The position numbers and the translations under genes were made by a program. Below, one piece after another: positions 54,245-62,868 of a DNA stretch of 64,000 nucleotides. The DNA is from Paludibacteraceae bacterium. Its GTDB lineage: Bacteria; Bacteroidota; Bacteroidia; Bacteroidales; Paludibacteraceae. The notes beneath the pieces are model-generated. The model worked only from the letters and a program-made list of their open reading frames with translations. It had not been told where the DNA came from and did no database searches. Position 1 is the first letter of the stretch. The number at the start of each line of letters is the position of its first letter. The stretch spans positions 1 to 64,000 of the forward strand of contig JAILDU010000043.1 of NCBI GenBank assembly GCA_024689005.1, in the 5' to 3' direction.

Positions 54245-55831
54245 TTGAGAACTTATAAGCACATAGTATTTCTGCTTGCTGTTCTGTTGGCAATTCTCAA
54301 TCGTCAATTGTCAACGGCTCAGACCATGGTCTATCTGGAGCGGGCCGAAACTCTGGACTTTGACCAGGAGCGCATTGCCGACGCACAAATCCTGCGCGGC
54401 GATGTCGTCTTTCGTCATGAGGAGGCTTTGATGTATTGCGATAGCGCATATTTCTACGAGCAGACCAACTCATTGGATGCCTTCGGGCATGTACGCTTCG
54501 AGCAGGGCGATACACTACGAGGATTCGGAGAAGCGCTCTTCTATGACGGCAATACCAAGATTGCCCATCTGCGCCATAATGTCAAGTTAATACATGGTCT
54601 CGAGAAAGGACCGCGAGGCAGTAAGGGCAATCCAACTATCTTGACAACGGATAGTTTGACTTATGATCGCAACGAGAACTTGGCATACTACTATACGGGA
54701 GGTACTATTGCTGATACACTCAATACATTGACCTCCGTGCGTGGTCAGTACGCACCGAATACCAAGCAGGCGGTCTTCAGCGAGCAAGTGCGATTAGATA
54801 ACCCAAAGTTTATCTTGACCAGCGATACACTCATCTACAATACTGAGACTAAAGTTACTGATATAGTTAGTCCGACGACCATTGTTTATGAAAAAGAAAC
54901 CACTATTCGCACTTCCCGAGGTTGGTACAATACCGACAACGAGCAATCTATGTTATTGGACCGATCAGTTGTGGAACATGCCGATGGCAAGATGATGACA
55001 GGCGACACTATCTATTATGACAAAGCGATTGGCTACGGGCGCGTCTTGGGCAAAATGGAGATGAGAGACTCTGTCCAGCAAGCCACTCTTTACGGCAACA
55101 AAGGCGAGATGTGGGAGACGGACAGCCGAGGTTATGCTACTGATAGTGCTTTGATGGTCGATTGGTCCGACGAGGAACATTATGCCTATATTCACGCAGA
55201 TACACTCTTTACAGAGGAAATGCATTATACCGACAGCGCCAAGACTGATAGCACATATCGCCGCGTACGTGCCCATTACGGCGTGCGTGTATTTAGAGAT
55301 GACATGCAGATGAAGTGTGACTCTATGATCTATTTGGGCAGCGATTCTACTATTCACCTGTTCACCGACCCCATCTGTTGGAGTGACAATCAGCAAATAT
55401 CCGCAGATAGTATTACTGTCTTCATCGTAAACGAGAAGGTTGATCACGCAATCGGTACAGGCAATGCGTTAACGGTTATGGAGGATTCTGCCGGAGTGTA
55501 CAACCAGATGAGTGGCAAAGAGATTACGGCTACTATGCATGACGGAGAAGTTGAGCTGATAGACATCAGCGGAAATGCACTCACCATCTACTATCCTAAG
55601 GAGGAAAATGGTGACTTGGTCGGCATGAATACCACCGAAAGCAGTTTTATCCGAGTCTATGTCAACAATCGTGAAGTAGAACGTATCCGATTCACCAAAG
55701 AGACAACCGGAGTCCTCTATCCTATGGACCAGATACCGGCCGGCGGTGATCGATTAGCGTCTTTCTTTTGGGCAAGCAAAGTTAGACCAACCGACCCGAT
55801 GGATGTGTTCCGAAAAGTTGACGATTTTTAA
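54245..55831 (+). CDS. OstA-like protein (LptA/LptD N-domain-like)
   Basis: The frame starts with TTG 54245, directly abutting the previous stop TAG. No ATG or GTG lies near enough, and the TTG gives a good signal peptide (about 1-25). Of 528 residues, most form the repeating beta-strand pattern of the OstA/LptA fold (DAQILRGDVVFRHEEALMYC, YDRNENLAYYYTGGT, KFILTSDTLIYN, MTGDTIYYDKA). This fold carries lipopolysaccharide across the periplasm in LptA/LptC/LptD. It is the usual Bacteroidota OstA-like protein found next to SurA-like foldases. A heptad array overlaps the end of its signal peptide. Confidence 0.88.
   Translation: MRTYKHIVFLLAVLLAILNRQLSTAQTMVYLERAETLDFDQERIADAQILRGDVVFRHEEALMYCDSAYFYEQTNSLDAFGHVRFEQGDTLRGFGEALFYDGNTKIAHLRHNVKLIHGLEKGPRGSKGNPTILTTDSLTYDRNENLAYYYTGGTIADTLNTLTSVRGQYAPNTKQAVFSEQVRLDNPKFILTSDTLIYNTETKVTDIVSPTTIVYEKETTIRTSRGWYNTDNEQSMLLDRSVVEHADGKMMTGDTIYYDKAIGYGRVLGKMEMRDSVQQATLYGNKGEMWETDSRGYATDSALMVDWSDEEHYAYIHADTLFTEEMHYTDSAKTDSTYRRVRAHYGVRVFRDDMQMKCDSMIYLGSDSTIHLFTDPICWSDNQQISADSITVFIVNEKVDHAIGTGNALTVMEDSAGVYNQMSGKEITATMHDGEVELIDISGNALTIYYPKEENGDLVGMNTTESSFIRVYVNNREVERIRFTKETTGVLYPMDQIPAGGDRLASFFWASKVRPTDPMDVFRKVDDF
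54288..54315 (+). repeat. 7-nt tandem repeat inside OstA-like signal peptide
   Basis: Units tggcaat, tctcaat, cgtcaat, tgtcaac share the core nntcaay and encode AILNRQLST at the end of the signal peptide, just before AQT. Confidence 0.65.
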
Positions 55832-55842
55832 GATTATGTCAC

Positions 55843-55897
55843 TATCGAACGCATATCGAAGTCATCTCGAACTCACATCGAGGTTAAATCGAGGTTT
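55843..55897 (+). repeat. 11-nt tandem repeats with TCGA core
   Basis: Five 11-nt units (tatcgaacgca, tatcgaagtca, tctcgaactca, catcgaggtta, aatcgaggttt) place a TCGA exactly every 11 nt, about one helical turn. They lie in the 92-119 nt gap before the barrel/dnaG genes. Confidence 0.8.
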
Positions 55898-55950
55898 CTT
55901 CGCAACAAATATACATATAAAACATGCGATTTTTTAAGATTTCAATATAT

Positions 55951-56664
55951 ATGAGAAAATTATTTGTATCAGTTATCTTAGTGTTTTTCGCTATTAATGC
56001 AATGGCTATAGACCTGCCCAAGCAAGGATTCGGTATGCAAATCGGTTTTGCCGCTCCAACGCTGAGGCTCAACGACAAGAGTCTTAACCCAAAGGACTCG
56101 TTGATTAACGTTACCAAACTCAATGGATTGAAACTTGGTATTGTTTATGATGCTAGTTATATAGCCGGTTTCGGTAGCACATTAGGTATCAACTATACAT
56201 TCGCTGCAAATACGACTCCGTGGGTTCAAAAGTATCAAATGAAGACTCAACCAGAGACTCATACCAGAACATTTTATCATGAAGTTGAAGTGTTTGTAGA
56301 TTGGCAGTATAAGTTTGAACTTGCCAAAGAAACATATTTAATGCTTTACACTGGACCAAGCATACAATATGGTATAGCTTTCAATGTGTATAAAGATGAA
56401 CGTGCTTGGGGAACGATTACTCCTTTGCCAGAGGAAACCAAATTGCGTTACCATGCAGAAGGCGACGAACAATTGAAAAACCTCAATGTAACATGGGGTG
56501 TTGGAGCAGGATTCCAATACCAGCGTTTCTTCTTACGTGGAGGCTACGATTTCGGTATCCTCAATCCTTATAAAAATACTAAGTTCGAAGGTTCCGACCG
56601 CTACACGCGCGGGCGTCTGGACCAATGGTCTATCAAGGTTGGTATGTACTTCTTGTATAAATGA
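55951..56664 (+). CDS. Outer-membrane beta-barrel protein
   Basis: ATG 55951 was preferred because it opens a clean signal peptide (MRKLFVSVILVFFAINAMA); an in-frame ATG at 55924 would add nine residues. The 237-residue protein is alternating amphipathic strands (GFGMQIGFAAPTLRL, GLKLGIVYDASY, YLMLYTGPSIQYGIAF, WGVGAGFQYQRFFLRGGYDFG) ending in an aromatic residue (FLYK), as expected of a small 8-stranded outer-membrane barrel. Function not recognised. It overlaps dnaG by 4 nt, an odd but tight coupling. Confidence 0.83.
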   Translation: MRKLFVSVILVFFAINAMAIDLPKQGFGMQIGFAAPTLRLNDKSLNPKDSLINVTKLNGLKLGIVYDASYIAGFGSTLGINYTFAANTTPWVQKYQMKTQPETHTRTFYHEVEVFVDWQYKFELAKETYLMLYTGPSIQYGIAFNVYKDERAWGTITPLPEETKLRYHAEGDEQLKNLNVTWGVGAGFQYQRFFLRGGYDFGILNPYKNTKFEGSDRYTRGRLDQWSIKVGMYFLYK

Positions 56665-58688
56665 TTCCACGCGAGACTGTTGATAGAATCTTTGCCGCTG
56701 CCAAGATAGAAGAGGTCGTGAGCGATTATGTGACACTGCGCAAACGCGGTGCCAACCTCATCGGCTTATGTCCTTTTCACAATGAGAAAACAGGATCGTT
56801 TACGGTTAGCCCGTCTAAGGGTATTTACAAGTGCTTCGGATGTGGAGCCAGCGGACACGCTGTACGTTTCATTATGGAGATAGAGCAGTGTTCTTTTGCC
56901 GATGCTGTGCGCCAATTGGGAAAGAAATATCATATCGAGGTAGAGGAACGACAACTCACTGCAGAAGAACAGCAACGTCAGGACGACCGAGAGTCAATGT
57001 TCGTCCTCAATGATTATTGCAATCAATGGTTTCAGCAACAGTTATGGGATTCCGACGAAGGACAAGCTGTCGGCCTCAGTTATTTTCGTGAACGCGGCCT
57101 ACGAGACGATATTATCCGCAAGTTCCAGCTCGGATATTCGCCCGAAAAAGGTAGCCCGCTGGCTAAAGCTCTCTTGAAACAAGGATTCAAAGAAGAGTAT
57201 ATACTCAATAATGTAGATACTAAAATAGGCTGCGGAGTGTGTGGCAAAAGTGAACAGGACGGACATCTCTACGACCGTTTTCGTGATCGTGTTATATTCC
57301 CGATTTTTACGGTTAGCGGCAAACCTGTTGCTTTTGCAGGACGTATCCTCAAGAAAAAAGACAATGTCGGTAAGTATGTCAACTCGCCCGATTCCATCAT
57401 CTATTCCAAAACCAACGAGTTGTACGGCATCTTCCAGGCCAAACAGTCTATCGCACGTTTAGATATGTGCTATCTCGTTGAGGGACAGATGGATGTGATT
57501 TCCATGCATCAATCGGGAATCACCAATGTGGTTGCCAGCGGTGGAACAGCGCTGACCAAACCGCAGATTCGGCTCATCAAACGATTCACATCCAATATCA
57601 CCGTTCTCTACGACGGCGATGCCGCAGGTATCCACGCAGCGCTACGAGGCATTGATATGTTCCTCGAAGAGGGATTCAATGTCAAAGTTCTGCTCCTACC
57701 TGACGGAGAAGATCCCGATAGTTTCGCACAGACGCACGATGCTGCTTTCTTTATCGACTATATAGAACAGAACAAAACTGACTTTATCAAATTCAAGCTC
57801 GACTTATTGAGCCAAGCGGCAGGAAATGATCCGCAGAAACGCAACGATTTGGTTAAAGACGTTGCCATGTCCATTTCTGTCATCCCGGATATCATCACTC
57901 GTAGAAATTATATACGCGAGTGTGCTATGCAGCTACATGTTGATGAACAAAGTCTAATTCTTGGAACTGATAAACTGCGTAGAAACAAACTCGAGGAAGA
58001 GAAAAAGCGCAAAGAAGAGGAAGCCCGACACCATGATAATGAATCTCCGATATCAGAAAACATAGCCGATACCGGCACGGAAGATGTTTTTGATAATATA
58101 CAATTCTTAGATCAGGTTGTTTCCAATAAGTTAGAAAAAAACTATTACAACCTCATTCAATTGGTAGTCCGCTATGGAGATCGCCAGATAGAAGTAGATG
58201 GAGATGTATATACTATTGGCGACGTCATTATTTATACGCTTGAGGGCGATGAAATAAAAGCTCCGCAACCCGTCTATCAGAAGATTATTGACGAATTCAA
58301 ACTGCATAGCAAGGAACCGGATTTTTGTGCAGAGTCGTTCTTCAAGTTTCATCCCGACCCTGACATCAGTGCTATGGCAATTGATATGATTGCCGATAAG
58401 TATCAACTAAGCACTATTTATGCTCGTCAGAGTATCTCAGAGAATGTGCAACGCCAAGTCAATGTCGGAGATGAGAGCCGTTTGGGAGAACTGGTAACCC
58501 AGTTGCTCTATGAAATCAAACTCACCGTTATCAATCTTCAAATAGAAGAGTTGGATGCCGGACTCAAAGAGGCGCAGGCAGCTGGAGATATGGAACGCCA
58601 ATTGCAACTCCTGGCGCATCAGCCGGAATTGATTAATGCACGCAATCAGATTTGTAAAATATTAGGAAACCGAGTAATCAATATATAA
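56661..58688 (+). CDS. dnaG: DNA primase
   Basis: This 675-residue protein synthesises RNA primers at the replication fork. The N-terminal zinc-binding domain has Cys37, His40, Cys58 and Cys61 (CPFHNEK, YKCFGCGASG). The catalytic core begins near 120. The TOPRIM region has LVEGQMDVISMHQSG with its Glu, and VLYDGDAAG with the metal-binding Asp pair. A charged linker (KRKEEEARHHDNE) precedes the C-terminal helicase-interaction domain. It overlaps the upstream barrel gene by 4 nt and the downstream radical SAM gene by 1 nt. Confidence 0.97.
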   Translation: MIPRETVDRIFAAAKIEEVVSDYVTLRKRGANLIGLCPFHNEKTGSFTVSPSKGIYKCFGCGASGHAVRFIMEIEQCSFADAVRQLGKKYHIEVEERQLTAEEQQRQDDRESMFVLNDYCNQWFQQQLWDSDEGQAVGLSYFRERGLRDDIIRKFQLGYSPEKGSPLAKALLKQGFKEEYILNNVDTKIGCGVCGKSEQDGHLYDRFRDRVIFPIFTVSGKPVAFAGRILKKKDNVGKYVNSPDSIIYSKTNELYGIFQAKQSIARLDMCYLVEGQMDVISMHQSGITNVVASGGTALTKPQIRLIKRFTSNITVLYDGDAAGIHAALRGIDMFLEEGFNVKVLLLPDGEDPDSFAQTHDAAFFIDYIEQNKTDFIKFKLDLLSQAAGNDPQKRNDLVKDVAMSISVIPDIITRRNYIRECAMQLHVDEQSLILGTDKLRRNKLEEEKKRKEEEARHHDNESPISENIADTGTEDVFDNIQFLDQVVSNKLEKNYYNLIQLVVRYGDRQIEVDGDVYTIGDVIIYTLEGDEIKAPQPVYQKIIDEFKLHSKEPDFCAESFFKFHPDPDISAMAIDMIADKYQLSTIYARQSISENVQRQVNVGDESRLGELVTQLLYEIKLTVINLQIEELDAGLKEAQAAGDMERQLQLLAHQPELINARNQICKILGNRVINI

Positions 58689-59455
58689 TGTTGTTTTCCG
58701 AAATAGCATATGGTCCTATTCATAGTCGACGCTTGGGCACAAGTCTTGGTGTTGAATTGATGCCACTTGACCATAAACTTTGCACATTCAATTGTGTCTA
58801 TTGTGAATGCGGATGGAATCAACCCGTTTCTCATCCGAAGTTGCCGACGCGGGAGCAAGTACGTGGGGCATTGGAAGCGAAACTGCAAGCCTTGCTAAAC
58901 GAAGGAGTCTCCTTGGATGTAATTACTTTCTCTGGAAACGGGGAACCTACTTTGCATCCTGATTTCTTGGATATCATTCGTGATACAATCGCTTTGCGTA
59001 ATCGCTTCTTCCCGTTGGCCAAAGTGAGTGTGTTGAGCAATAGCACGCAACTCTGTCGCCCGGATGTCGTTGAAGCACTGAAGTTGTGCGACAATCGTAT
59101 CCTCAAACTCGATGCCGCCACCGACGAAATGATGCGACGTATTGATTTGCCTGTTAATGACCAAATATCGGTCTCTACTATAGTTCGTTGGTTGGCACAG
59201 TTTGATGGCAACTTTACGCTGCAGACATGCTTTCTGCGAGGAGAACATAATGGACTACTCATAGACAATACTGCTGCTGACCAGCTCAATGCTTGGTACG
59301 AGGCAGTTGATATTCTCCATCCTAAACAAATCATGATTTATGTCATCGATCGCAAGACTCCGGAGGAACATTTGCAGAAGATTCCTCGCGATGAAATGGA
59401 GCAAATTGCAGAGCCGCTTCGTCACAAAGGGTACGATGTTATTGTTTCAGCTTAA
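58688..59455 (+). CDS. Radical SAM protein
   Basis: This 255-residue protein has an iron-sulfur cluster motif CTFNCVYC (Cys32, Cys36, Cys39) and the preceding YGPIHSRRLGTSLGVEL typical of COG0731-type Fe-S oxidoreductases. A SAM-binding FSGNGEPTLHPDF follows. The substrate is unknown. It overlaps dnaG by 1 nt and precedes a glycosyltransferase by 14 nt. Full-length and intact. Confidence 0.88.
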   Translation: MLFSEIAYGPIHSRRLGTSLGVELMPLDHKLCTFNCVYCECGWNQPVSHPKLPTREQVRGALEAKLQALLNEGVSLDVITFSGNGEPTLHPDFLDIIRDTIALRNRFFPLAKVSVLSNSTQLCRPDVVEALKLCDNRILKLDAATDEMMRRIDLPVNDQISVSTIVRWLAQFDGNFTLQTCFLRGEHNGLLIDNTAADQLNAWYEAVDILHPKQIMIYVIDRKTPEEHLQKIPRDEMEQIAEPLRHKGYDVIVSA

Positions 59456-59469
59456 TTCCGCTTTGAATA

Positions 59470-60462
59470 ATGAAAATCCTTGTAGCACCGCTCAATTGGG
59501 GACTTGGTCATGCTTCCCGTTGTATTCCTCTTATCCGTCAGTGGGTTGCAGAAGGCAATGAAGTTGTGTTGGGAGGAGATGGTGATAGCCTACTGTTGTT
59601 GCGCAAGCAGTTTCCGGCATTACGATATGTGCAATTGGCTTCTCTGAATTTACGTTACAGTGCAAGTAGTAGCCAAGTATGGTCTATGCTCGTAGCAATT
59701 CCAAAGCTGATATTCTGGTCGGTTAAAGATCACTTGCTGCTTCGGGCCATCTTGAGCGAAGAGAATTTCGATATGGTTGTTTCGGATAACCGTTTTGGGT
59801 TGTATATTACTCGTCCCAATGCATCTGGCCAACCGGAATGTAAATGTATTTACATCACTCACCAACTTCTCATTCCTTTGCCAGAAACATGGGAGTGGGC
59901 ACAACCGATTACTGCACGTCTCCATGCACGCATATATGCGCGCTTTGATGAATTGTGGGTGCCGGACTATGAGCCCTTGGAAGTGAGCCTGGCAGGAAAA
60001 CTGAGCCATTCGCAGTGCGATAATCATCAGTTGTTACCTATTCGCTATCTTGGTCCTCTTAGTCGTTTCAATGCATTACCAAATCAAGACTCACCATTGA
60101 CCTCCCGATATGATGTGGTCGCTGTTTTAAGCGGATTGGAACCGCAGCGCTCTATGTTGGAGAAAAAGTTGATTGAACGCTATCTGGGAAAGAGTGAGTC
60201 TCTTCTTATTGTTCAGGGATTGATCGGTCGTCCAAATATACGTATCACACGTGGCAATATTACTCAAGTGCCGTATATGCGAGACGAAGAGTTGATTCCT
60301 CTTTTGCTGCAAGCTACTCGTATAATTGCTCGTTCTGGCTATTCTACAATCATGGATCTCCATGCTTTGAACTTATTAAGCAAAGCAGAATTGATTCCCA
60401 CTCCGGGACAGCCTGAACAAGAATATTTAGCTCATTGGATGTCTTCTAAATTGTCACAATAG
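59470..60462 (+). CDS. GT-B glycosyltransferase, MurG/GT28-like
   Basis: This 330-residue cytoplasmic protein has an N-terminal Rossmann domain opening with MKILVAPLNWGLGHASRCI, whose Gly-rich GLGHASR loop is typical of MurG/GT28-like UDP-sugar transferases. The C-terminal domain has LIVQGLIGRPN, the nucleotide-sugar region ARSGYSTIMDLHAL and PTPGQPEQEYLAHWM. It probably transfers a sugar to a lipid or cell-surface acceptor, but the substrate cannot be told. Its stop overlaps the GTG of the TonB receptor by 1 nt. Confidence 0.82.
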   Translation: MKILVAPLNWGLGHASRCIPLIRQWVAEGNEVVLGGDGDSLLLLRKQFPALRYVQLASLNLRYSASSSQVWSMLVAIPKLIFWSVKDHLLLRAILSEENFDMVVSDNRFGLYITRPNASGQPECKCIYITHQLLIPLPETWEWAQPITARLHARIYARFDELWVPDYEPLEVSLAGKLSHSQCDNHQLLPIRYLGPLSRFNALPNQDSPLTSRYDVVAVLSGLEPQRSMLEKKLIERYLGKSESLLIVQGLIGRPNIRITRGNITQVPYMRDEELIPLLLQATRIIARSGYSTIMDLHALNLLSKAELIPTPGQPEQEYLAHWMSSKLSQ

Positions 60463-62864
60463 TGAAACGAATCATAGGCATATTATCTTTTTCAATTATC
60501 GTAGTTGCTCTGATGGCGCAACGCGCATCCACTTATACCGTTAGTGGATACGTATCAGATGCCGAATCCGGCGAACGACTCATAGGAGCCGCTGTGTTTG
60601 ACACGATTACTCACCAAGGAGCTGTTACTAATACAGCCGGATTCTATACGCTGACTTTACCTGCTCATCAGTCTTGTGCCTTGGTGGCAACATATGTTGG
60701 TTATTCTCCCAGTCATGTGTTTTCCGCTGACTCAGCGCAGACCCATAGTTTTGCTTTGACGAGTACTACACATCTTCAGGAAGTCACAGTTACCGGCCAT
60801 GTTTCTATCTCTGCACCGGATAATGTTCAGATGTCGGCAATAGACGTGCCGGTAAATCAGATTCTTGCTATCCCGGCTATCGGTGGAGAAGTGGATGTGC
60901 TCAAAGCTATTCAGTTATTGCCGGGAGTCCAATCTTCCGGGGAAGGTAGCGCGGGTATTTATGTCCGCGGTGGTGGTCCCGACGAGAATCTTATAATGCT
61001 TGACGGAGCGCCTTTATATAACATCAACCATGCCATGGGCATGTTCTCTGTCTTCAATGCTGATGCTATCAAGAATGTAACGCTCTACAAAGGTAATTTC
61101 CCTGCACGTTTCGGATCTCGCCTCAGTTCCGTTATTGATGTGCAGCAGAAGGAGGGTAATAATAGCTATTGGCATGGCGGTGTGTCAGTCGGGTTGATTG
61201 CTTCTAAAATAAATGTAGAGGGCCCTATTTTCTCCAAATCGCAGTTAGATAGCCTTCGCCAGGGTTATTCCCCGCGTGCCAAGACTACTTTCAACCTCTC
61301 TGCCCGTCGCACTTATTTTGACCTTTTTACGGCTCCGCTTATTGCTGCTGTGACGGCCTCCGCAGACATGGCGCTTTGGGCCGGATACTATTTCTACGAT
61401 GTCAACGCAAAACTGAGCCATACCTTTTCTGAGAAGGATCGCCTAAGAATCGGATTCTACAATGGTATGGACGTACAATATACCAATACGAAACAGGAGG
61501 ATGAGGATGCATCCGGCTTCTATAGTTTTGATATGCGTTATACATGGGGAAATACTCTGGCCACTATAGATTGGCAACATCGTATCAACCACCAGTTGTT
61601 TCTCAATACGCAAGTCTATTATAGTGGCTATTATTGTCGCCTTAAGCAACAGATGGAGATAGAGAGCCGCGACGCGGGTATCTACACGGGATTCAATCAG
61701 GGTATGGGTTACAATAGTATGATCAACGATGTTTCGGCTTCTACACACTTGGAGTTCACGCCCAACCAGCGTCACCAGCTTACAGCCGGCATACAATATA
61801 TTTACCATCATTTCCGTCCTTCTGTCCAGAATAACTATATCTTAGCCGTCGGCGACACGTCCAATGCACTTGCTAATGTGGATACAGTCTATGGCGGGCA
61901 AGTGTTACATGGTCACGAAATGGCTGCCTATGTTGAGGATACATGGACTCCGTGTCCTTGGTTTCGTCTTAACTATGGCGCACGATTCAGTCTCTATTCT
62001 ATCAGCGGCCAAGTCTATCCTTCTGCAGAACCACGTATAGGTATGCGCTTCCTCTTGCATAGAGACGTAGCGCTCAAGATGAGTTATTCCTATATGTCAC
62101 AATACGTTCATCTGCTTAGCAATAGTCGTGTCTCTTTCCCAAGTGATCTTTGGGTTCCCGTTACGCGCGAAGTGCCACCCATGCGCTCCATGCAAGTGGC
62201 TTCGGGTCTCAGTTATGATGTGCTCGGCCAGGTCGAGTTGAGCGTAGAAGGATACTATAAACGTAGTCTCAATCTCTTGGAGTACAAAGAAGGAGCCAAT
62301 TTTATGACTAATTCCCAAGGATGGCAAACGCAGGTCGAAATCGGAAACGGATGGAGTTATGGCGTAGAATTCCTTGCCCAACGCAAGGTGGGACCTGTTA
62401 CAGGTTGGATCGGTTATACATGGAGTCGCTCTATGCGTCAGTTTGATAATATCAACGAAGGAAAGCCCTTTCATGCCAAGTATGATCGTGAACACGATTT
62501 GAGTATTACGCTTATGTACCAAATCACACCGAGAATTGACATAGCAGGCACATTTGTCTATGGTACGGGCAATCGAGGTACACTTGCTACGCAGATTTAC
62601 TATGACAATTATGGAGAAGTGGAGTATTATAAAGAACGCAATAGTTATCAGTTCCCGGATTACCATAGACTCGATTTGGCAATCAATTTCCATTTCCCGC
62701 ACAAGAAATGGTCACATGCCGAGCACATGCTCAATGTGAGTTGTTACAACGTCTATTGTCACATGAACCCTGTCATGATTGAATCAAATATATATTCAGG
62801 CTCGCTCTATCAAATTAGTATTTTCCCAATTTTGCCGAGCATAAGTTATATTTTCAAATTCTAA
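60462..62864 (+). CDS. TonB-dependent receptor with carboxypeptidase-regulatory-like N-terminus
   Basis: This 800-residue protein is read from GTG 60462, which overlaps the previous stop by 1 nt and gives a signal peptide (about 1-19, ending ALMAQ). A carboxypeptidase-regulatory-like domain (about 24-105) is followed by the plug (about 115-235) with LPGVQSSGEGSAGIYVRGG and LDGAPLYN. A 22-strand barrel to the C-terminal SYIFKF completes it. Such receptors import substrates through the outer membrane with TonB energy. The partner downstream, 4 nt away, is a DUF4249 lipoprotein, a common pairing in Bacteroidota. The substrate is unknown. Confidence 0.92.
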   Translation: MKRIIGILSFSIIVVALMAQRASTYTVSGYVSDAESGERLIGAAVFDTITHQGAVTNTAGFYTLTLPAHQSCALVATYVGYSPSHVFSADSAQTHSFALTSTTHLQEVTVTGHVSISAPDNVQMSAIDVPVNQILAIPAIGGEVDVLKAIQLLPGVQSSGEGSAGIYVRGGGPDENLIMLDGAPLYNINHAMGMFSVFNADAIKNVTLYKGNFPARFGSRLSSVIDVQQKEGNNSYWHGGVSVGLIASKINVEGPIFSKSQLDSLRQGYSPRAKTTFNLSARRTYFDLFTAPLIAAVTASADMALWAGYYFYDVNAKLSHTFSEKDRLRIGFYNGMDVQYTNTKQEDEDASGFYSFDMRYTWGNTLATIDWQHRINHQLFLNTQVYYSGYYCRLKQQMEIESRDAGIYTGFNQGMGYNSMINDVSASTHLEFTPNQRHQLTAGIQYIYHHFRPSVQNNYILAVGDTSNALANVDTVYGGQVLHGHEMAAYVEDTWTPCPWFRLNYGARFSLYSISGQVYPSAEPRIGMRFLLHRDVALKMSYSYMSQYVHLLSNSRVSFPSDLWVPVTREVPPMRSMQVASGLSYDVLGQVELSVEGYYKRSLNLLEYKEGANFMTNSQGWQTQVEIGNGWSYGVEFLAQRKVGPVTGWIGYTWSRSMRQFDNINEGKPFHAKYDREHDLSITLMYQITPRIDIAGTFVYGTGNRGTLATQIYYDNYGEVEYYKERNSYQFPDYHRLDLAINFHFPHKKWSHAEHMLNVSCYNVYCHMNPVMIESNIYSGSLYQISIFPILPSISYIFKF

Positions 62865-62868
62865 CGCG

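Noticed and set aside
55924-55950. Upstream ATG for the barrel gene
   Set aside because: It adds MRFFKISIY before a complete signal peptide; the internal ATG at 55951 fits better, although the upstream one cannot be excluded.
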